Source of the DNA: Isotricha intestinalis | Taxonomy: Eukaryota; Ciliophora; Litostomatea; Vestibuliferida; Isotrichidae | Assembly (NCBI GenBank): GCA_023807065.1 | Contig: JAJJLU010000333.1 | Location: forward strand, 1-64,000 | Length of the DNA stretch: 64,000 nt | Direction: 5' to 3' | Shown: piece by piece, positions 10,652-21,700 of the stretch | Numbering within the stretch: the first letter of the stretch is position 1 | Layout: each line of letters begins with the position of its first letter | Notes under the pieces: model-generated | Told to the model about the DNA's origin: nothing | Seen by the model: the letters and a program-made list of their open reading frames with translations, nothing else | Databases searched by the model: none | Program-made: the position numbers and the translations under genes

Positions 10652-11197
10652 GTCACTGAAAGTTCAAGTGATTCTATTATATTATAAAATATATGATATA
10701 AAGGTAAATATATTTTTGGTTAAGAAAATATTAATAATGGGTACAAATAAAAACAATATAAATATTATTTTTAATTTATTTTTTTATTTTAAAAAAAAAT
10801 AGATTCATTCTAAAAGATTTTATATTTGTATATGTTAAAATTTATATCAGAGAAATACAAACCATTGTCAATTAAATAGATCAAAAATCAAAAATTTCTT
10901 CAAACAGATAATATTAAAAATTGAGAAAAATTTGTGAAATTCACAATCATAATAATTTTAACAAATAATCATTCAAATTATAATGTATTTCAACATATAT
11001 AATTCTTTCAGAACAAGAATAAAAAGTAAAAAATTTGAGATTATCAGTTATATTTATTATTTTTTAAAAGAAACAAAAATTAACTTAATAAATATAATTA
11101 TTTTTTATTTATTTTATTCTTTATTATTATATTTTTTTTTATTATATGAAAAAAATGAATTATATAATTTTACTAATAAAAACAAATATAATAATTA
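10652..11197. other. Intergenic spacer between convergent genes
   Basis: About 550 bp. The first 50 bp continue a Ser/Glu-rich reading (VTESSSDSIIL) in the frame of the RINGv-FHA gene after its TAA. A 72-codon open frame at 10983-11201 is hydrophobic and Asn/Lys-rich and overlaps the next gene's stop. It has no coding character, so I treat it as chance. Confidence 0.5.
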
Positions 11198-14188
11198 TTA
11201 AATAGATTCATAATTCATCATTAAATAATAAATAGCTGTTACATGACACAATTCATTTTCATTTAATTTTTGAATGATATAATTTTTATCATATCCAAAT
11301 TCTTGGATTTTATTTAATATATTTTCTTTTTTTTGTTCTTCTGCAATTTTAATTAGTTCATAATCAACTATTTTAGTTTTCTTTTCAATATTATCATCTT
11401 CATAATAAATTCCACTTCTTTCATTCAAATTTATAGAATTATTTGTATTTGTATTACTTTCTGTTTTTGAATTAATTAACATTCCATTATCTAATTCTCC
11501 ATTATTATTTAATTCATAATTCATATTAAATTCTTTTACTTTATTAGCAAATAATATCAAATTATTTTCTAATTTAATTTCATTAACATTTAAATCATCA
11601 TTAATTGAATTTTCATTATCATTTGGAAAATAATTTTTTATTGTATTAAAAGGAGCTAAAATATTACTTTTAGAAGTGCAATTTTTATTAGTTTTCATAT
11701 TATTATTTAATTTATCATTATTTAAATTTGAAACGGTGAAATTTTCTTTAATATCTTCTAATTTAGCATATCTATAATCAATATAAGTTTTATTCAACAT
11801 AATAATTTCAGCTTTAGTAAATAAATGATATTTAAAATTAGAATAATTATCATTTTTTAACCAAGGATGATTTAAAACATCATCAACATTAAATCTAAAT
11901 TTAGGATTTTTATTTAATAATCCTTTTAAAAGTTCATAAGCTTCATTTGAAATATTATCAATAACTTTAGGATTATCATTAATAATATGATATCTTAAAT
12001 TAGAATTATTGAAATTTTTAGAATCATCATGTTCAAAATTATCATTAGAAGAAAAAGGTAAAGTACCACTTAACATAATATAAAGAGCAATACCTGCAGA
12101 CCACATATCAATAGGAAAAGCATTATAACCTTTTTCTTTACTTGATAATAAAATTTCTGGTGCCATATACATTGGAGTTCCACATTGATCATATAATATT
12201 TCATTTTTTTCACTTAATATTTTTCCAATTCCAAAATCACATATTTTTATATTGTTTTTTAAGTCTATTAATATATTTTCTAATTTTATATCTCTATGAA
12301 CTATATTTTTAGAATGAATATATTTTATTCCTAATATTATTTGCTTAAATAAAAATTTAGCTGTTTTTTCACTTAATTTTCGCCTTTTTTTAACGAAAGA
12401 AAATAAATTTCCTCCATTAATATATTCCATTATGATTAATATATATTTTTCACTTTCAAAATTTTCTAATATTTTAGTTATATTTGGATGATTTAATTTC
12501 TTCATTAAGTCTATTTCATATAATATTTTTTTTTTATTTTCATTATTTTTATTTAAGCTTTGCTTATCAAAAGATTTTATTGCAACAATTCTTCCTGTTA
12601 ATATATTTAAACCTAAGTTTACTTTTCCAAATGCTCCTTGTCCTATTAATCTACCATATTTATAAAAAGATAAATTAGTACTTGGGTAATTTTTTGATTT
12701 TAAATAATATGATTTTATAAATTTAGATAATTTAATTGATTCTGATAAAAAATAATTTGAATCATGATTTGATGATGATTGAGTTGAATTATTATTTATT
12801 AAATTTGATTTTAGAGTAGAAGCTCTAAAAGTTTTTGTTTTTATTTTTATATTATTTTTATTATTTTTTGTTTTTGTCGAATAATCTTTATTTTCTTTTT
12901 GAATATTATTTTGATTCTTTGTTTTATTTATTTTTTGAGATAATGATTTTTTAGTTTTTATCTTGTCTTGAATGTTTATTGTTTTTTTTAAATTATTTAT
13001 TTTACTTTTTGTTATTTTACTTTCTGTGCTTTTTCCTTTTCTATTATTTATTTCTTTTTTCTTATTATCTTCATTTGAAAAAAATAAATTTTTATTTGGA
13101 GTATTATTACTTGAAAAATGTTTAATTATATTTTTTTTTGTTTTATTGTAATTTTTTTGACTTTGACTAACTAATTTATTTATTTTTTTATTGATATTTA
13201 AATTATGTTCTATATTGTTTTCAACTGAAGTTTCATTATTATTGTTATTATCTTTAAATTTATTTCCAAAAATTTTTTTATTTTTCTTTATATTATTATC
13301 ACAACTATTACTTTTAATTTTTTTAGTTAAAATTTGATTTGATTTATTATTAGTCAAAATTTTATTTATTCTAGAATTTAAATATTTAATATTAATATTT
13401 GATTTTCTTGGAGAAACTTTTAATGAAGTATATTTTTCTTTTAATAATTTATTTTGAGTAAAATCAATTGAATTTATATTTAAAGATTTTTTACTTTGTT
13501 CATTCTTTTTAATATTATTTTTCTTTAAATATTTATCTAAAAAATTTTTATTATATAATCCAATATTTGAATTAAATAAATTTTTTTTAGAATTTGTTAA
13601 AGAATTATTATCAATCATTTTATGAGAACTTGAAGAATATTTATTTATATTATTATTATAATTTATAGAATTTTGAGGATGATGAAAAAAATAAAATTCC
13701 TTTTTTCCTTCTAAAGACCTTTTTCTTTGTTCTAAAATATTTATACTACTATTACAATTAGATTTATGTTTATTAGCTTTATTAAATAAAGTGTCATTTT
13801 TATTTACACTAATACTTTTAGAAATATTTTTAATTTTTTCATTATTTAAATAAGACATAATTTTATCATTTGAAATATCATTAGATGTTAAAATTAATTT
13901 ATTATTATTATCATCTTTTTTCTTTAAATTATTTTTATAATATTGATTTAAAGGAGAAGCATAATTAATATATGAAGATTTACTTTCAGTTTCTTTTGAT
14001 TTGTTTAAAAATTTTTTTTTTATCATTATAATATCTTTATTTGAATTAGGAGAGTTTAAATTAGTATTTATTTTATGAGAAGAATCTTTGGGTGAAGGAA
14101 AAGAAGTTTTATATTTAATATTAAAATTTGACTTGTAAGGTTTTTTTGTAAAATTAGTGAAATTAATATGATTCTTACTTTTATTCAT
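11198..14188 (-). CDS. CAMK/SNF1-like Ser/Thr protein kinase with C-terminal UBA-like domain
   Basis: A 996-residue kinase. Residues 1-500 are disordered, Lys/Asn/Ser-rich. The kinase domain runs from about 505 to 775. It has a glycine loop (IGQGAFGKV), VAIKSF lysine, HRDIKLEN catalytic loop, DFG, a GTPMYMAPE activation-segment end and MWSAGIALYIMLSGTLPF helix. All are intact, so it should be active. The C-terminal 50 residues (FGYDKNYIIQKL..NELCH..AIYYLMMN) match the UBA-like segment of AMPK/SNF1-related kinases. There the UBA sits next to the kinase; here about 170 residues separate them. The family suggests a soluble signalling kinase. Substrate is unknown. The 1-kb spacer upstream contains a gene relic. 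Confidence 0.88.
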   Translation of the reverse strand: MNKSKNHINFTNFTKKPYKSNFNIKYKTSFPSPKDSSHKINTNLNSPNSNKDIIMIKKKFLNKSKETESKSSYINYASPLNQYYKNNLKKKDDNNNKLILTSNDISNDKIMSYLNNEKIKNISKSISVNKNDTLFNKANKHKSNCNSSINILEQRKRSLEGKKEFYFFHHPQNSINYNNNINKYSSSSHKMIDNNSLTNSKKNLFNSNIGLYNKNFLDKYLKKNNIKKNEQSKKSLNINSIDFTQNKLLKEKYTSLKVSPRKSNINIKYLNSRINKILTNNKSNQILTKKIKSNSCDNNIKKNKKIFGNKFKDNNNNNETSVENNIEHNLNINKKINKLVSQSQKNYNKTKKNIIKHFSSNNTPNKNLFFSNEDNKKKEINNRKGKSTESKITKSKINNLKKTINIQDKIKTKKSLSQKINKTKNQNNIQKENKDYSTKTKNNKNNIKIKTKTFRASTLKSNLINNNSTQSSSNHDSNYFLSESIKLSKFIKSYYLKSKNYPSTNLSFYKYGRLIGQGAFGKVNLGLNILTGRIVAIKSFDKQSLNKNNENKKKILYEIDLMKKLNHPNITKILENFESEKYILIIMEYINGGNLFSFVKKRRKLSEKTAKFLFKQIILGIKYIHSKNIVHRDIKLENILIDLKNNIKICDFGIGKILSEKNEILYDQCGTPMYMAPEILLSSKEKGYNAFPIDMWSAGIALYIMLSGTLPFSSNDNFEHDDSKNFNNSNLRYHIINDNPKVIDNISNEAYELLKGLLNKNPKFRFNVDDVLNHPWLKNDNYSNFKYHLFTKAEIIMLNKTYIDYRYAKLEDIKENFTVSNLNNDKLNNNMKTNKNCTSKSNILAPFNTIKNYFPNDNENSINDDLNVNEIKLENNLILFANKVKEFNMNYELNNNGELDNGMLINSKTESNTNTNNSINLNERSGIYYEDDNIEKKTKIVDYELIKIAEEQKKENILNKIQEFGYDKNYIIQKLNENELCHVTAIYYLMMNYESI

Positions 14189-15211
14189 ATTTTTTTATTT
14201 TTTATTTTTAAATTTAATATAAATCAGAAAATTTTTAACTAATTACTTTTAATTTATTACTTTTTTTCGTAAATAAATTTTTTTTATATAATAGATATTA
14301 TACCATTTATTTTACCAATAAAATTTATAATTGAATGATTGTTTCTAAATTTAGATGTTTTTTTTTCTCTTTGATTTTCCTTTAATTTATATTTTCCTTT
14401 TATTTCAATTAAAATATCTTTGAATATAAGTTCTTTTATTATCTTTATTTAAATTATTTATTTTATTATTTGTTTTTTTCAGAGAAAATTTTATAAAATC
14501 CTCTAATTATTAAAATTAATGTAATACTTTCTTGAAAAATCTATAATATTCTTTCTAAAATAACCCTTATTTAAATCAAAATATTTTTTAATTTTATAAA
14601 GTAGAAAATGATAGATTCTTATATAAAACTATTTTAAATTGAATTCAATTCTGATCTTCATTTAATATTGCAAGAATCAAAAGAAATGAATCATTCAAAA
14701 AAATAAATTTTAAAATATTAAATATCCTTCTTATCTAATTTTGAAAAAAATTTTGATCAAAAAAATCATATTTCATTATGCTTTTTATTAACTTATGAAA
14801 TGTTCATTTACATTTTAGAAGAGAAAAAAATTAGAATTGAAGTTTTAATATTTTGTGAAGGTTATTTTGTTTTCATTAATAAAATTATTTATTTTTGGTT
14901 GTTATTGTAATATTTCTATAATAATAATATAATAATTATCAAATATATACTTTTTTAAACTATATTAAAGTAATTTATAAAAAAATTATTATAAAATATT
15001 AAACAAATTTTCAAAAAATAAAAATATTAAATTTTAATAATCTAATTATTTTATTTTTTATTAATTCCTGAAAATTAAAAATCTAAATGAAAACTTTTTA
15101 AAAAAGACTAATCCAAAACAATGATAAATAAAAAAAAATGAAAAGATAAATAAATATCTTTCTCAAATGAAAAATATTTACAAAAAAATTTAATAGCCTA
15201 AATTAGAATGA
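14189..15211. other. Long intergenic region containing a possible gene relic
   Basis: About 1 kb between two minus-strand genes. The middle (14481-14910) holds protein-like sequence on the opposite strand, listed separately. The flanks are A/T-rich with no gene, RNA or repeat I can support. Confidence 0.5.
14481..14910 (+). pseudogene. Possible decayed gene fragment (about 150 codons, TAA-interrupted, one frame change)
   Basis: Starting just after a splice-acceptor-like TTTTTTTCAG at 14472-14481, one frame reads protein-like sequence to about 14635, with several TAA stops. The next frame opens with ATG at 14608 and runs to TAA at 14908. It contains only three TAA codons in 100 and a stop-free run of about 62 codons, including HISLCFLLTYEMFIYILEE. 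No TGA or TAG interrupts it. No family was recognised. Random DNA of this composition also gives few TGA/TAG codons, so this remains a candidate relic. Confidence 0.33.
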
Positions 15212-16843
15212 TTAAACAATTTCATCATCTCTACTAAATTTATTTCTTAATTCTTTTAAATCAAATTGAAATTCTTCAATAAATTGAGATTTTCTTTTTC
15301 TTCCTTTTCTTTTTTCTTTTTGTTTCCTTAACAAAATAATATTTTGAGCAGCAATTCCTTTTTCTTTTTCTTTACTTCTTCTAATAATATAATTATTATT
15401 ATTACTATCTTTTTTTTTTAATTCAACGCTTTCTTCTTTTTCTTTTTCTTCTTCATCTTCTTCATTTTCTCTTTTAATTTCTTCAATAGCTTGTTTTAAA
15501 TAATAATCTAATTTCATATATTGTTTATTAATAACCGTTAAATCATCGCAATTATATAAAGATTCAAAATAATAAGCAACAAATAATAATTCATAATCTT
15601 TTTCAGCATCATAATAAGGTAAAATAGGAATTCCATTATCTAAATTATATGCAAAAGCCATAACTGAATTATCAACAATTAAAATATCTTTTAAATCAAA
15701 GCCTTCAAAAATATTCATATCTTTAACATATAAATCTTTACCATCAATTTTACAATCAATACAATTACTTCTATATAATCTATTATAAAAATATTTATTT
15801 TCAGGATCTAAAAAATTTAATACAGCATCAGCATAACTTTTATGAGAAGCAGTATAAATAACAATAGTATATAATTTACTTATTCTTTCTATTGCTTCTT
15901 CCCAATGTGGGCGAATATTTACTCCAATTTTAGCTATTTTTTTTGAAGGTAAAGTTATTGAAATTATATTTTCTAATTTATTATAATTTGATATATTTAC
16001 TACACCATGAATTAAAGTTTCATCTAAATCAAATACTGCTAATTTAGTATGATTATCAGGATTTAATATTTTAACTTTATTTGGCATTGATGCTTTATTT
16101 TTATTTTCTTTTAATTGAACTATTATTCTCATACAATTTTTTGTATATTCATAAAAATTTGCTATTTCTATTGTATTTGTCATACTCTTTGCTTCGTCTT
16201 CTAAAGAAGTAAACGATGAATTAAATATTAATTTAGGATTATTTAGTGTTGATGATGACTTTTTTGTTTTTGTTTTTCGTAATTCTTTTTCTTTATTTAA
16301 TATATTATTTTTTTCAGGAATTATATTATTTTTTTTTTCAATGTCTTTATTTTTTTTTATTGAATTTACTAACACATCGAAATTTTCATCAAATAATAAT
16401 AAACTTTTTTGTACAATATTACTTATATTATTAGTAGTAATATTTTTAGATTTACTTCGAAGAAAATAGATTTTATTATCACTAATATCTTTTTTTTGAT
16501 TATAATTTTCAATTGTTCTATTTCTAATATCAGGAGAAGAAGTTCTCGAATTATTAGAAGAAGAAGATTTTTTTTTTTCAGGTAAAAAAAAAGTAACTTT
16601 TTGAGATTGAGTAAAATTTTTATTTGTTATTCTTTGAGTAAAAGTTAAATTAACATCATTTTTAATTGGAGATTGTTTTTCATTTTTTCTTGGAGAATTT
16701 GGAGTTGATTTTTCTTTGTGATTATTTATATCTGATGCGTTTGGAACTGATAATTGAATTGGGGTAAATAATTTTTTAGCTGTGGTTGTACTATTTTTAG
16801 AACTTGAATATCCTATTTTTCCTCCTATGGTTCCATATATCAT
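15212..16843 (-). CDS. FCP1/SCP-family (HAD) protein phosphatase, CTD-phosphatase-like
   Basis: A 543-residue protein with a disordered Ser/Asn/Lys-rich N-terminus (1-260) and an NIF/FCP1 homology domain at about 265-430. The catalytic DxDxT is present as DLDETLI near residue 268. Further along are the TASHKSYADAVL segment and the second motif ILIVDNSVMAF, and also the GIPI..Y and D.EL elements of SCP-type phosphatases. These enzymes remove phosphate from Ser/Thr, classically in the RNA polymerase II C-terminal repeat; other substrates are known. After the domain is an acidic Glu-rich stretch and a basic Lys/Arg-rich tail (RKGRKRKSQ) that could be a nuclear localisation signal. There is no membrane span. 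Ciliates usually have many such paralogues. It ends in TAA and is divergent from the nuclease gene. Confidence 0.9.
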   Translation of the reverse strand: MIYGTIGGKIGYSSSKNSTTTAKKLFTPIQLSVPNASDINNHKEKSTPNSPRKNEKQSPIKNDVNLTFTQRITNKNFTQSQKVTFFLPEKKKSSSSNNSRTSSPDIRNRTIENYNQKKDISDNKIYFLRSKSKNITTNNISNIVQKSLLLFDENFDVLVNSIKKNKDIEKKNNIIPEKNNILNKEKELRKTKTKKSSSTLNNPKLIFNSSFTSLEDEAKSMTNTIEIANFYEYTKNCMRIIVQLKENKNKASMPNKVKILNPDNHTKLAVFDLDETLIHGVVNISNYNKLENIISITLPSKKIAKIGVNIRPHWEEAIERISKLYTIVIYTASHKSYADAVLNFLDPENKYFYNRLYRSNCIDCKIDGKDLYVKDMNIFEGFDLKDILIVDNSVMAFAYNLDNGIPILPYYDAEKDYELLFVAYYFESLYNCDDLTVINKQYMKLDYYLKQAIEEIKRENEEDEEEKEKEESVELKKKDSNNNNYIIRRSKEKEKGIAAQNIILLRKQKEKRKGRKRKSQFIEEFQFDLKELRNKFSRDDEIV

Positions 16844-17205
16844 TTTTTTTTTTATAATTTTTTTTAATTAATTTTTGGAAAATTAATCTATTAAAATTTA
16901 TCTTGCGATTCTCATTTTTTTTTTATTTTTTTTTTTTCGATTTATTCTATATTTAATTATTTATATTTATTTAAATTTCTTAATGGTTTTTTAACGGTAT
17001 TTTCATTGAGTTTAATTATTTTAGGTTTTATATTTTTTTTCTTCTTCTTATTATTTTATTTTTAAAATATATTTTTAATTAAAATGAATTTTTTTTATTA
17101 AAATACTTTTCTCTTTCTTCTTTCTATTCAAATATATTAATTAATGAAGACGTTAATCAACAATTAATAAATATATAAATTATGTTATTTATGTTAATTT
17201 ATATA
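16844..17205. promoter_or_regulatory. Divergent intergenic region (shared promoter area)
   Basis: About 360 bp between the start codons of the phosphatase (minus) and the EEP nuclease (plus). It is T-rich next to the phosphatase and A/T mixed next to the nuclease. It must hold both promoters, but I cannot point to a defined element. Confidence 0.4.
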
Positions 17206-18561
17206 ATGAATAAAGAGAATATTCCCAAAATCAATTGTAGAAAAAATAAGGGCAATACATTAATCACTTCTTTTTTCAAACCAAAAATAGAAAAATCTAA
17301 AAAATTAAATGATATAACAAATATAATAAAAAATACAAATTATCTCATAAATAATGAAAAAGAACAAGTAAATTTAGAAAAAGAAGAAAAACTAAAACAT
17401 TATACAGAAGACATAAATAAAATAAATGAAAATGATTCAACTAAATTAAATATTGACAATTTAGAAGAAGATTTATTAGATGAAATATCTCAAAATGAAA
17501 TAAATAATATTATAAATGAATTTTCATCTCCTAATAAATATTTAAATAAAAAAAGAAGGAAATTTCATAATATAAAAACAATGAGAGAAAAAAAATTATT
17601 TATAAAAAATAAAAATCCAAAAAAATTAAACTCAAAAGGAAACAAAATTAAAATATCAATATTATCATATAATATATTAAATCAAATATTTATGAAGAAA
17701 AAAAATCGTCCAGATTTATCATTAGAAAACAGAATGGAAAAAATAATAAAAGAAATAATAAATTTATCTCCAGATATATTTTGTCTTCAAGAAGCAGATT
17801 TACATATATTAAAACAATATTTCCATAACAAAGAAAATAATAAATTTCCAGATTATTCAATTTATTATGGTATTAATTGTGGTTCTTCATTTATTAATAT
17901 AATAGGATTTAAAAGTAATAAATTTCTTTTAAAATCTTTTAAAAATTTTTCTCTTCTTTTTATGGGAAAAAATTCTGGTAATAGAGGAATAATGTTTCTT
18001 CAATTAGAATGTATAGGAAATAAAAAGGAAATTTCCATTTATAATGTTCATTTTCCTTGGAAATATGAAATTGATAAATTAACTATGTTAAAATTACTAT
18101 TTCAACACATTAATGATAATAATAATATTAAATCTAATGTTTTTATTGCAGGAGATTTTAATGCTGAACCTAATTCTAATATTATTAAATTATTTTATTA
18201 TAAGAAATTTCAAAAAGAAAAAAATGAAAATGAAAATTATAATACTAATTATGTTAATGTAAGTTATGAATTAATGAATTTGTCACATGAAATTTATAAT
18301 AAATTTCATTTGAAAAGTGCTTATCAAAATTATAGTAAAAATCTCAAAAATATTATTGGAGATTATTACTTTCATCCTATTTGTACTAGTAGAACTCATT
18401 TTTATAAAAGAAATATTGATTATATATTTTATTCAAAAAAAATACATATTGATAAAATATTAAGATTACCAAGTGAATTAGAAATTGATAAAGAAATTTT
18501 TTTACCATCAAAAGATTTCCCTTCAGATCATTTAAAAATATTTGCTCAATTTACTCTTTAA
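17206..18561 (+). CDS. Endonuclease/exonuclease/phosphatase (EEP) superfamily nuclease
   Basis: The frame opens at 17182, but the Met at 17206 (MNKENIPK) is the more likely start, because the eight upstream codons are hydrophobic leader. It encodes 451 residues. The N-terminus has a KEN motif at 3-5 followed by Pro, then TLITSFFKPK near 22-31, which resembles a PCNA-interacting PIP box (Asn instead of the first Gln). A disordered acidic linker runs to about 140. The EEP domain has every catalytic block: SYNIL, the LQEAD glutamate, the NVHFPW histidine, AGDFNAEP, RNIDYIFYS and a final SDHLKIF. Such enzymes use a metal ion to cut phosphodiesters (AP endonuclease, TDP2, CCR4 or Angel types). The order of blocks fits the Angel/CCR4 or TDP2 branches better than exonuclease III. 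A role at replication forks is an inference from the short motifs. Confidence 0.85.
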   Translation: MNKENIPKINCRKNKGNTLITSFFKPKIEKSKKLNDITNIIKNTNYLINNEKEQVNLEKEEKLKHYTEDINKINENDSTKLNIDNLEEDLLDEISQNEINNIINEFSSPNKYLNKKRRKFHNIKTMREKKLFIKNKNPKKLNSKGNKIKISILSYNILNQIFMKKKNRPDLSLENRMEKIIKEIINLSPDIFCLQEADLHILKQYFHNKENNKFPDYSIYYGINCGSSFINIIGFKSNKFLLKSFKNFSLLFMGKNSGNRGIMFLQLECIGNKKEISIYNVHFPWKYEIDKLTMLKLLFQHINDNNNIKSNVFIAGDFNAEPNSNIIKLFYYKKFQKEKNENENYNTNYVNVSYELMNLSHEIYNKFHLKSAYQNYSKNLKNIIGDYYFHPICTSRTHFYKRNIDYIFYSKKIHIDKILRLPSELEIDKEIFLPSKDFPSDHLKIFAQFTL

Positions 18562-18707
18562 CAAATACCAAATAATAATTTATTATAAATAAATTTAATT
18601 AATATGTTATTAAAACAAAATAAAAATATTTTCAAAAACCAAAAATAAAATAAATACTATATATAACATAAAAAAAATAAAATTAAACTTAAAAATTAAT
18701 AAAAAAA

Positions 18708-21700
18708 ATGTTAGAAATACCACCAGAAATATATGCATGGTTAGTATCAATAGATATATTAGATGATTCAACATTTGACAAATCAAAAGCAATTGAAAAT
18801 AAATTAAAATATCTCAATATCCTAACTTACCTTCATCAGTAGCGAATTTTTCTTTTAATGAAAATGGAACGATTAAATTAAATGAAGAGGTTTTAAAAAC
18901 AATATTAACTGGATTTTTTTTTCCTAATTTATTTAGTAAATTTAATTTAATGATGAATGAAATTTATGGTAATATATATAAAAATGATGAATCTTTAATG
19001 CAAGTTATTAATAATGAAACTCCTCAAATTAAATTACATAATTGGGATTTAATATTAGAAAGTATAAAAAATTATTATGGAATAATATTTGATAATAATT
19101 TTAAAACTTTATTAATTGCAGGTGATAATACAACTTTTAATGAATTATTTCAAAAATTATATTCTTTCTTTATTGAATTACAAAATAGAATTGAAAAAGA
19201 AAATGAAACAAAATTTCTAAAAGAAAATGATCAAAAAAATTTAGAAATGCCAGTTTTTGATAATGATAAAACAAAATCACTTCCAAAAATTAGATTTAAT
19301 GAAGATACAATAGATTTAGATGAATTATCAAATAATAATAATATTAAACCTTTAAATCAAACAAGAAGTGTTTTAGAATTTATAATATGTGCTATATGTA
19401 AAAGCATGAATTTAAATGCAAAACAAAGTGCAGCTTTATTAAGTGATAATAAAAAATATTTAACACATATTTTAACCAAAGGTTTATCAAATAAAAATTT
19501 TATTCCAGTGAAAAATTTCTATACTGAAGTATTATCAAATATAGATTACTTTATTCAATTAATTCAAATAAATTCTATAGCTTTTCCAAATCAAATAATT
19601 AAAAATATAGAATTAAGTTTAAGTACTTTTAAACCAGGATTATTAAGTAAAAATATAGACATAGTATATATATCAGGTAGATTGTTAAGTAAATTAGCAT
19701 TAGAATTAATAGAAAGTAATTTAATTTCTGCTGCTTATGATTGGTTTATTTCACCAAATGGAGGTTTAGAAACTTGTATTTTATGTTTAAAAAAACATGA
19801 TGAAGTTGTAGAAGTTGTTGTTAATTTAATTAATAATTTTTGTAGATTTCATTTATATGAATTTTTCACTATTCATTTAAAAAATTTCCTACAAACTGAT
19901 GGTGCTTATTTCACTTTTCTTTCTGATATTATTGAAAAATTCTCAAGAATTAGTAATTTTACTGATGAATTCTCTAAAAATAATTTAAAAGCATTTTTTA
20001 TTGAATATATTGTTGAAGTTTCCAGAAGTCCTAATGTTAATGAAAGAATTAAAAGTGCTTTATTATTAGGAGAAATTTGGGTTAATTTGTCCATTTATTT
20101 TGAAAGTGAAAGTGAAAATTATCAAATTTTATCTATTTTTAAAACTTTATATAAAGATAAAAATCATTTAGTTCAATATGCTTCTTTATCTCAATTATTT
20201 AGAGTTTTATTATCTTTTTCAAGTGAAAGAAATACTTTCGTTCCAGTAATTTATAAATGTTTAATTTTTGCATTTGTAGAAAATCATAATGATATTTTAA
20301 TAAGAGATTTCATAATAAGTAATTTTAATTATGTTTTTATATTTATATTATCAATCCCAGTTGGAATATTAGTAGAACCTTATGACAAACAAATACAATT
20401 AAATTTAGGAACTTCATATTATTTTAATATAAATGATTTAACCTTTTTAACTACTGTTGCAAGACATCCTAGATTTAATGTTAAAGAAGCTGTTTTAACA
20501 ATGGATATTTTAGGTAAAATATATTTTGACATTGGGAAAGAAGAAGTAATTGTAAATGAAGCTTTTAAAACAAATACTTATAGAGGAATATACTTTTATA
20601 AAGTTATTAAATCTTTATTTACTATGATTTTATCTAGATATTTAATGCATGAACTTGGTGTTCAATTTTGCTTTAAATATGTTAAAATGTGTATACAAAC
20701 TTTTTGTCGTTTAGATCGTCCTTTAAGTGATAAAATATATACTAATGCTTTAGCTTTGAATATTCATCCTGAGGATAATAAAGAAAAGTTAGTTTTTGAA
20801 GAAGATGTTATATTAAATCAAAAAGAAAGAAAAAGTTATATTAATTTTAATGCTTTGACTAAAATGGTTATCGTTAGAATGATACAAGATATTTTAAGTA
20901 TAAATAATATTTTCATAAATGGAGCAATTAAGAATTTAATTATTACTGCTTCATTAAGACATTTTAAAATCTATGAATTTATGAATATTGGTTTATCTAA
21001 AATGCTATCTCATTTTGGAAATCCAAATGATGTAGTTTATTATTATAATATTAATCAAGATGAATTAGAAATAGATAAAGAATTTAAACTTGCTATTGAT
21101 TTAATTTATGATAAATTACCTGAATTAAAAGAACCTATAGTGGATATGAATAAAGAAGAAGATGATAATTTTAATATTATATTAAAAGGAAAAAAAAGTG
21201 AGACTTTTAAAAAACAAAATTCAAATATATTATTGAATAGTGCAAATAGGAAAAAAAATAATTTGATAGATACATTAGATAATAAATCAAATAAATCAGA
21301 ACCAATGATGAATTTAAATAAATCTCAAATAACACATTTAAAAAATTTAAAAGAAAATTTATTAACATATGAAAAATCTAAAAAAATAATAGAAAAAGAA
21401 ATAATACCATATCACAATAAATTTTCAACATATAATAAAAAAACAAAGAAAATAAAAACAGAAGACTTATTATATACAAAACAGAATAATAATATAACAT
21501 TAGTAGATTTGAATTATGAAGAAGATAGAGATATAATAAAATTAAAAAAGTTTTTAAAAGATTATTCAGGTTTCTTTAAAGATGTTTTCCAAAGATATTG
21601 TGGAAGTATATATCATCCTATGAATGGAAAAGTATTTAATTCAATAAAAGAAATAGGAGATACCATATCTCCAAGTGAAATAATAAAAATATTTAAAGAA

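Noticed and set aside
10652..10720. Reading the RINGv-FHA gene through its TAA as glutamine
   Set aside because: The codons after the stop look protein-like for about 11 residues, but no gene in the window needs TAA as sense, and one gene (ending 8994) would run into its neighbour if TAA were read.
10983..11201. 72-codon open frame overlapping the 3' end of the UBA kinase gene
   Set aside because: Hydrophobic Leu/Phe/Tyr/Ile and Asn/Lys content from A/T runs only, no motif, and it overlaps the stop of a certain gene on the other strand.
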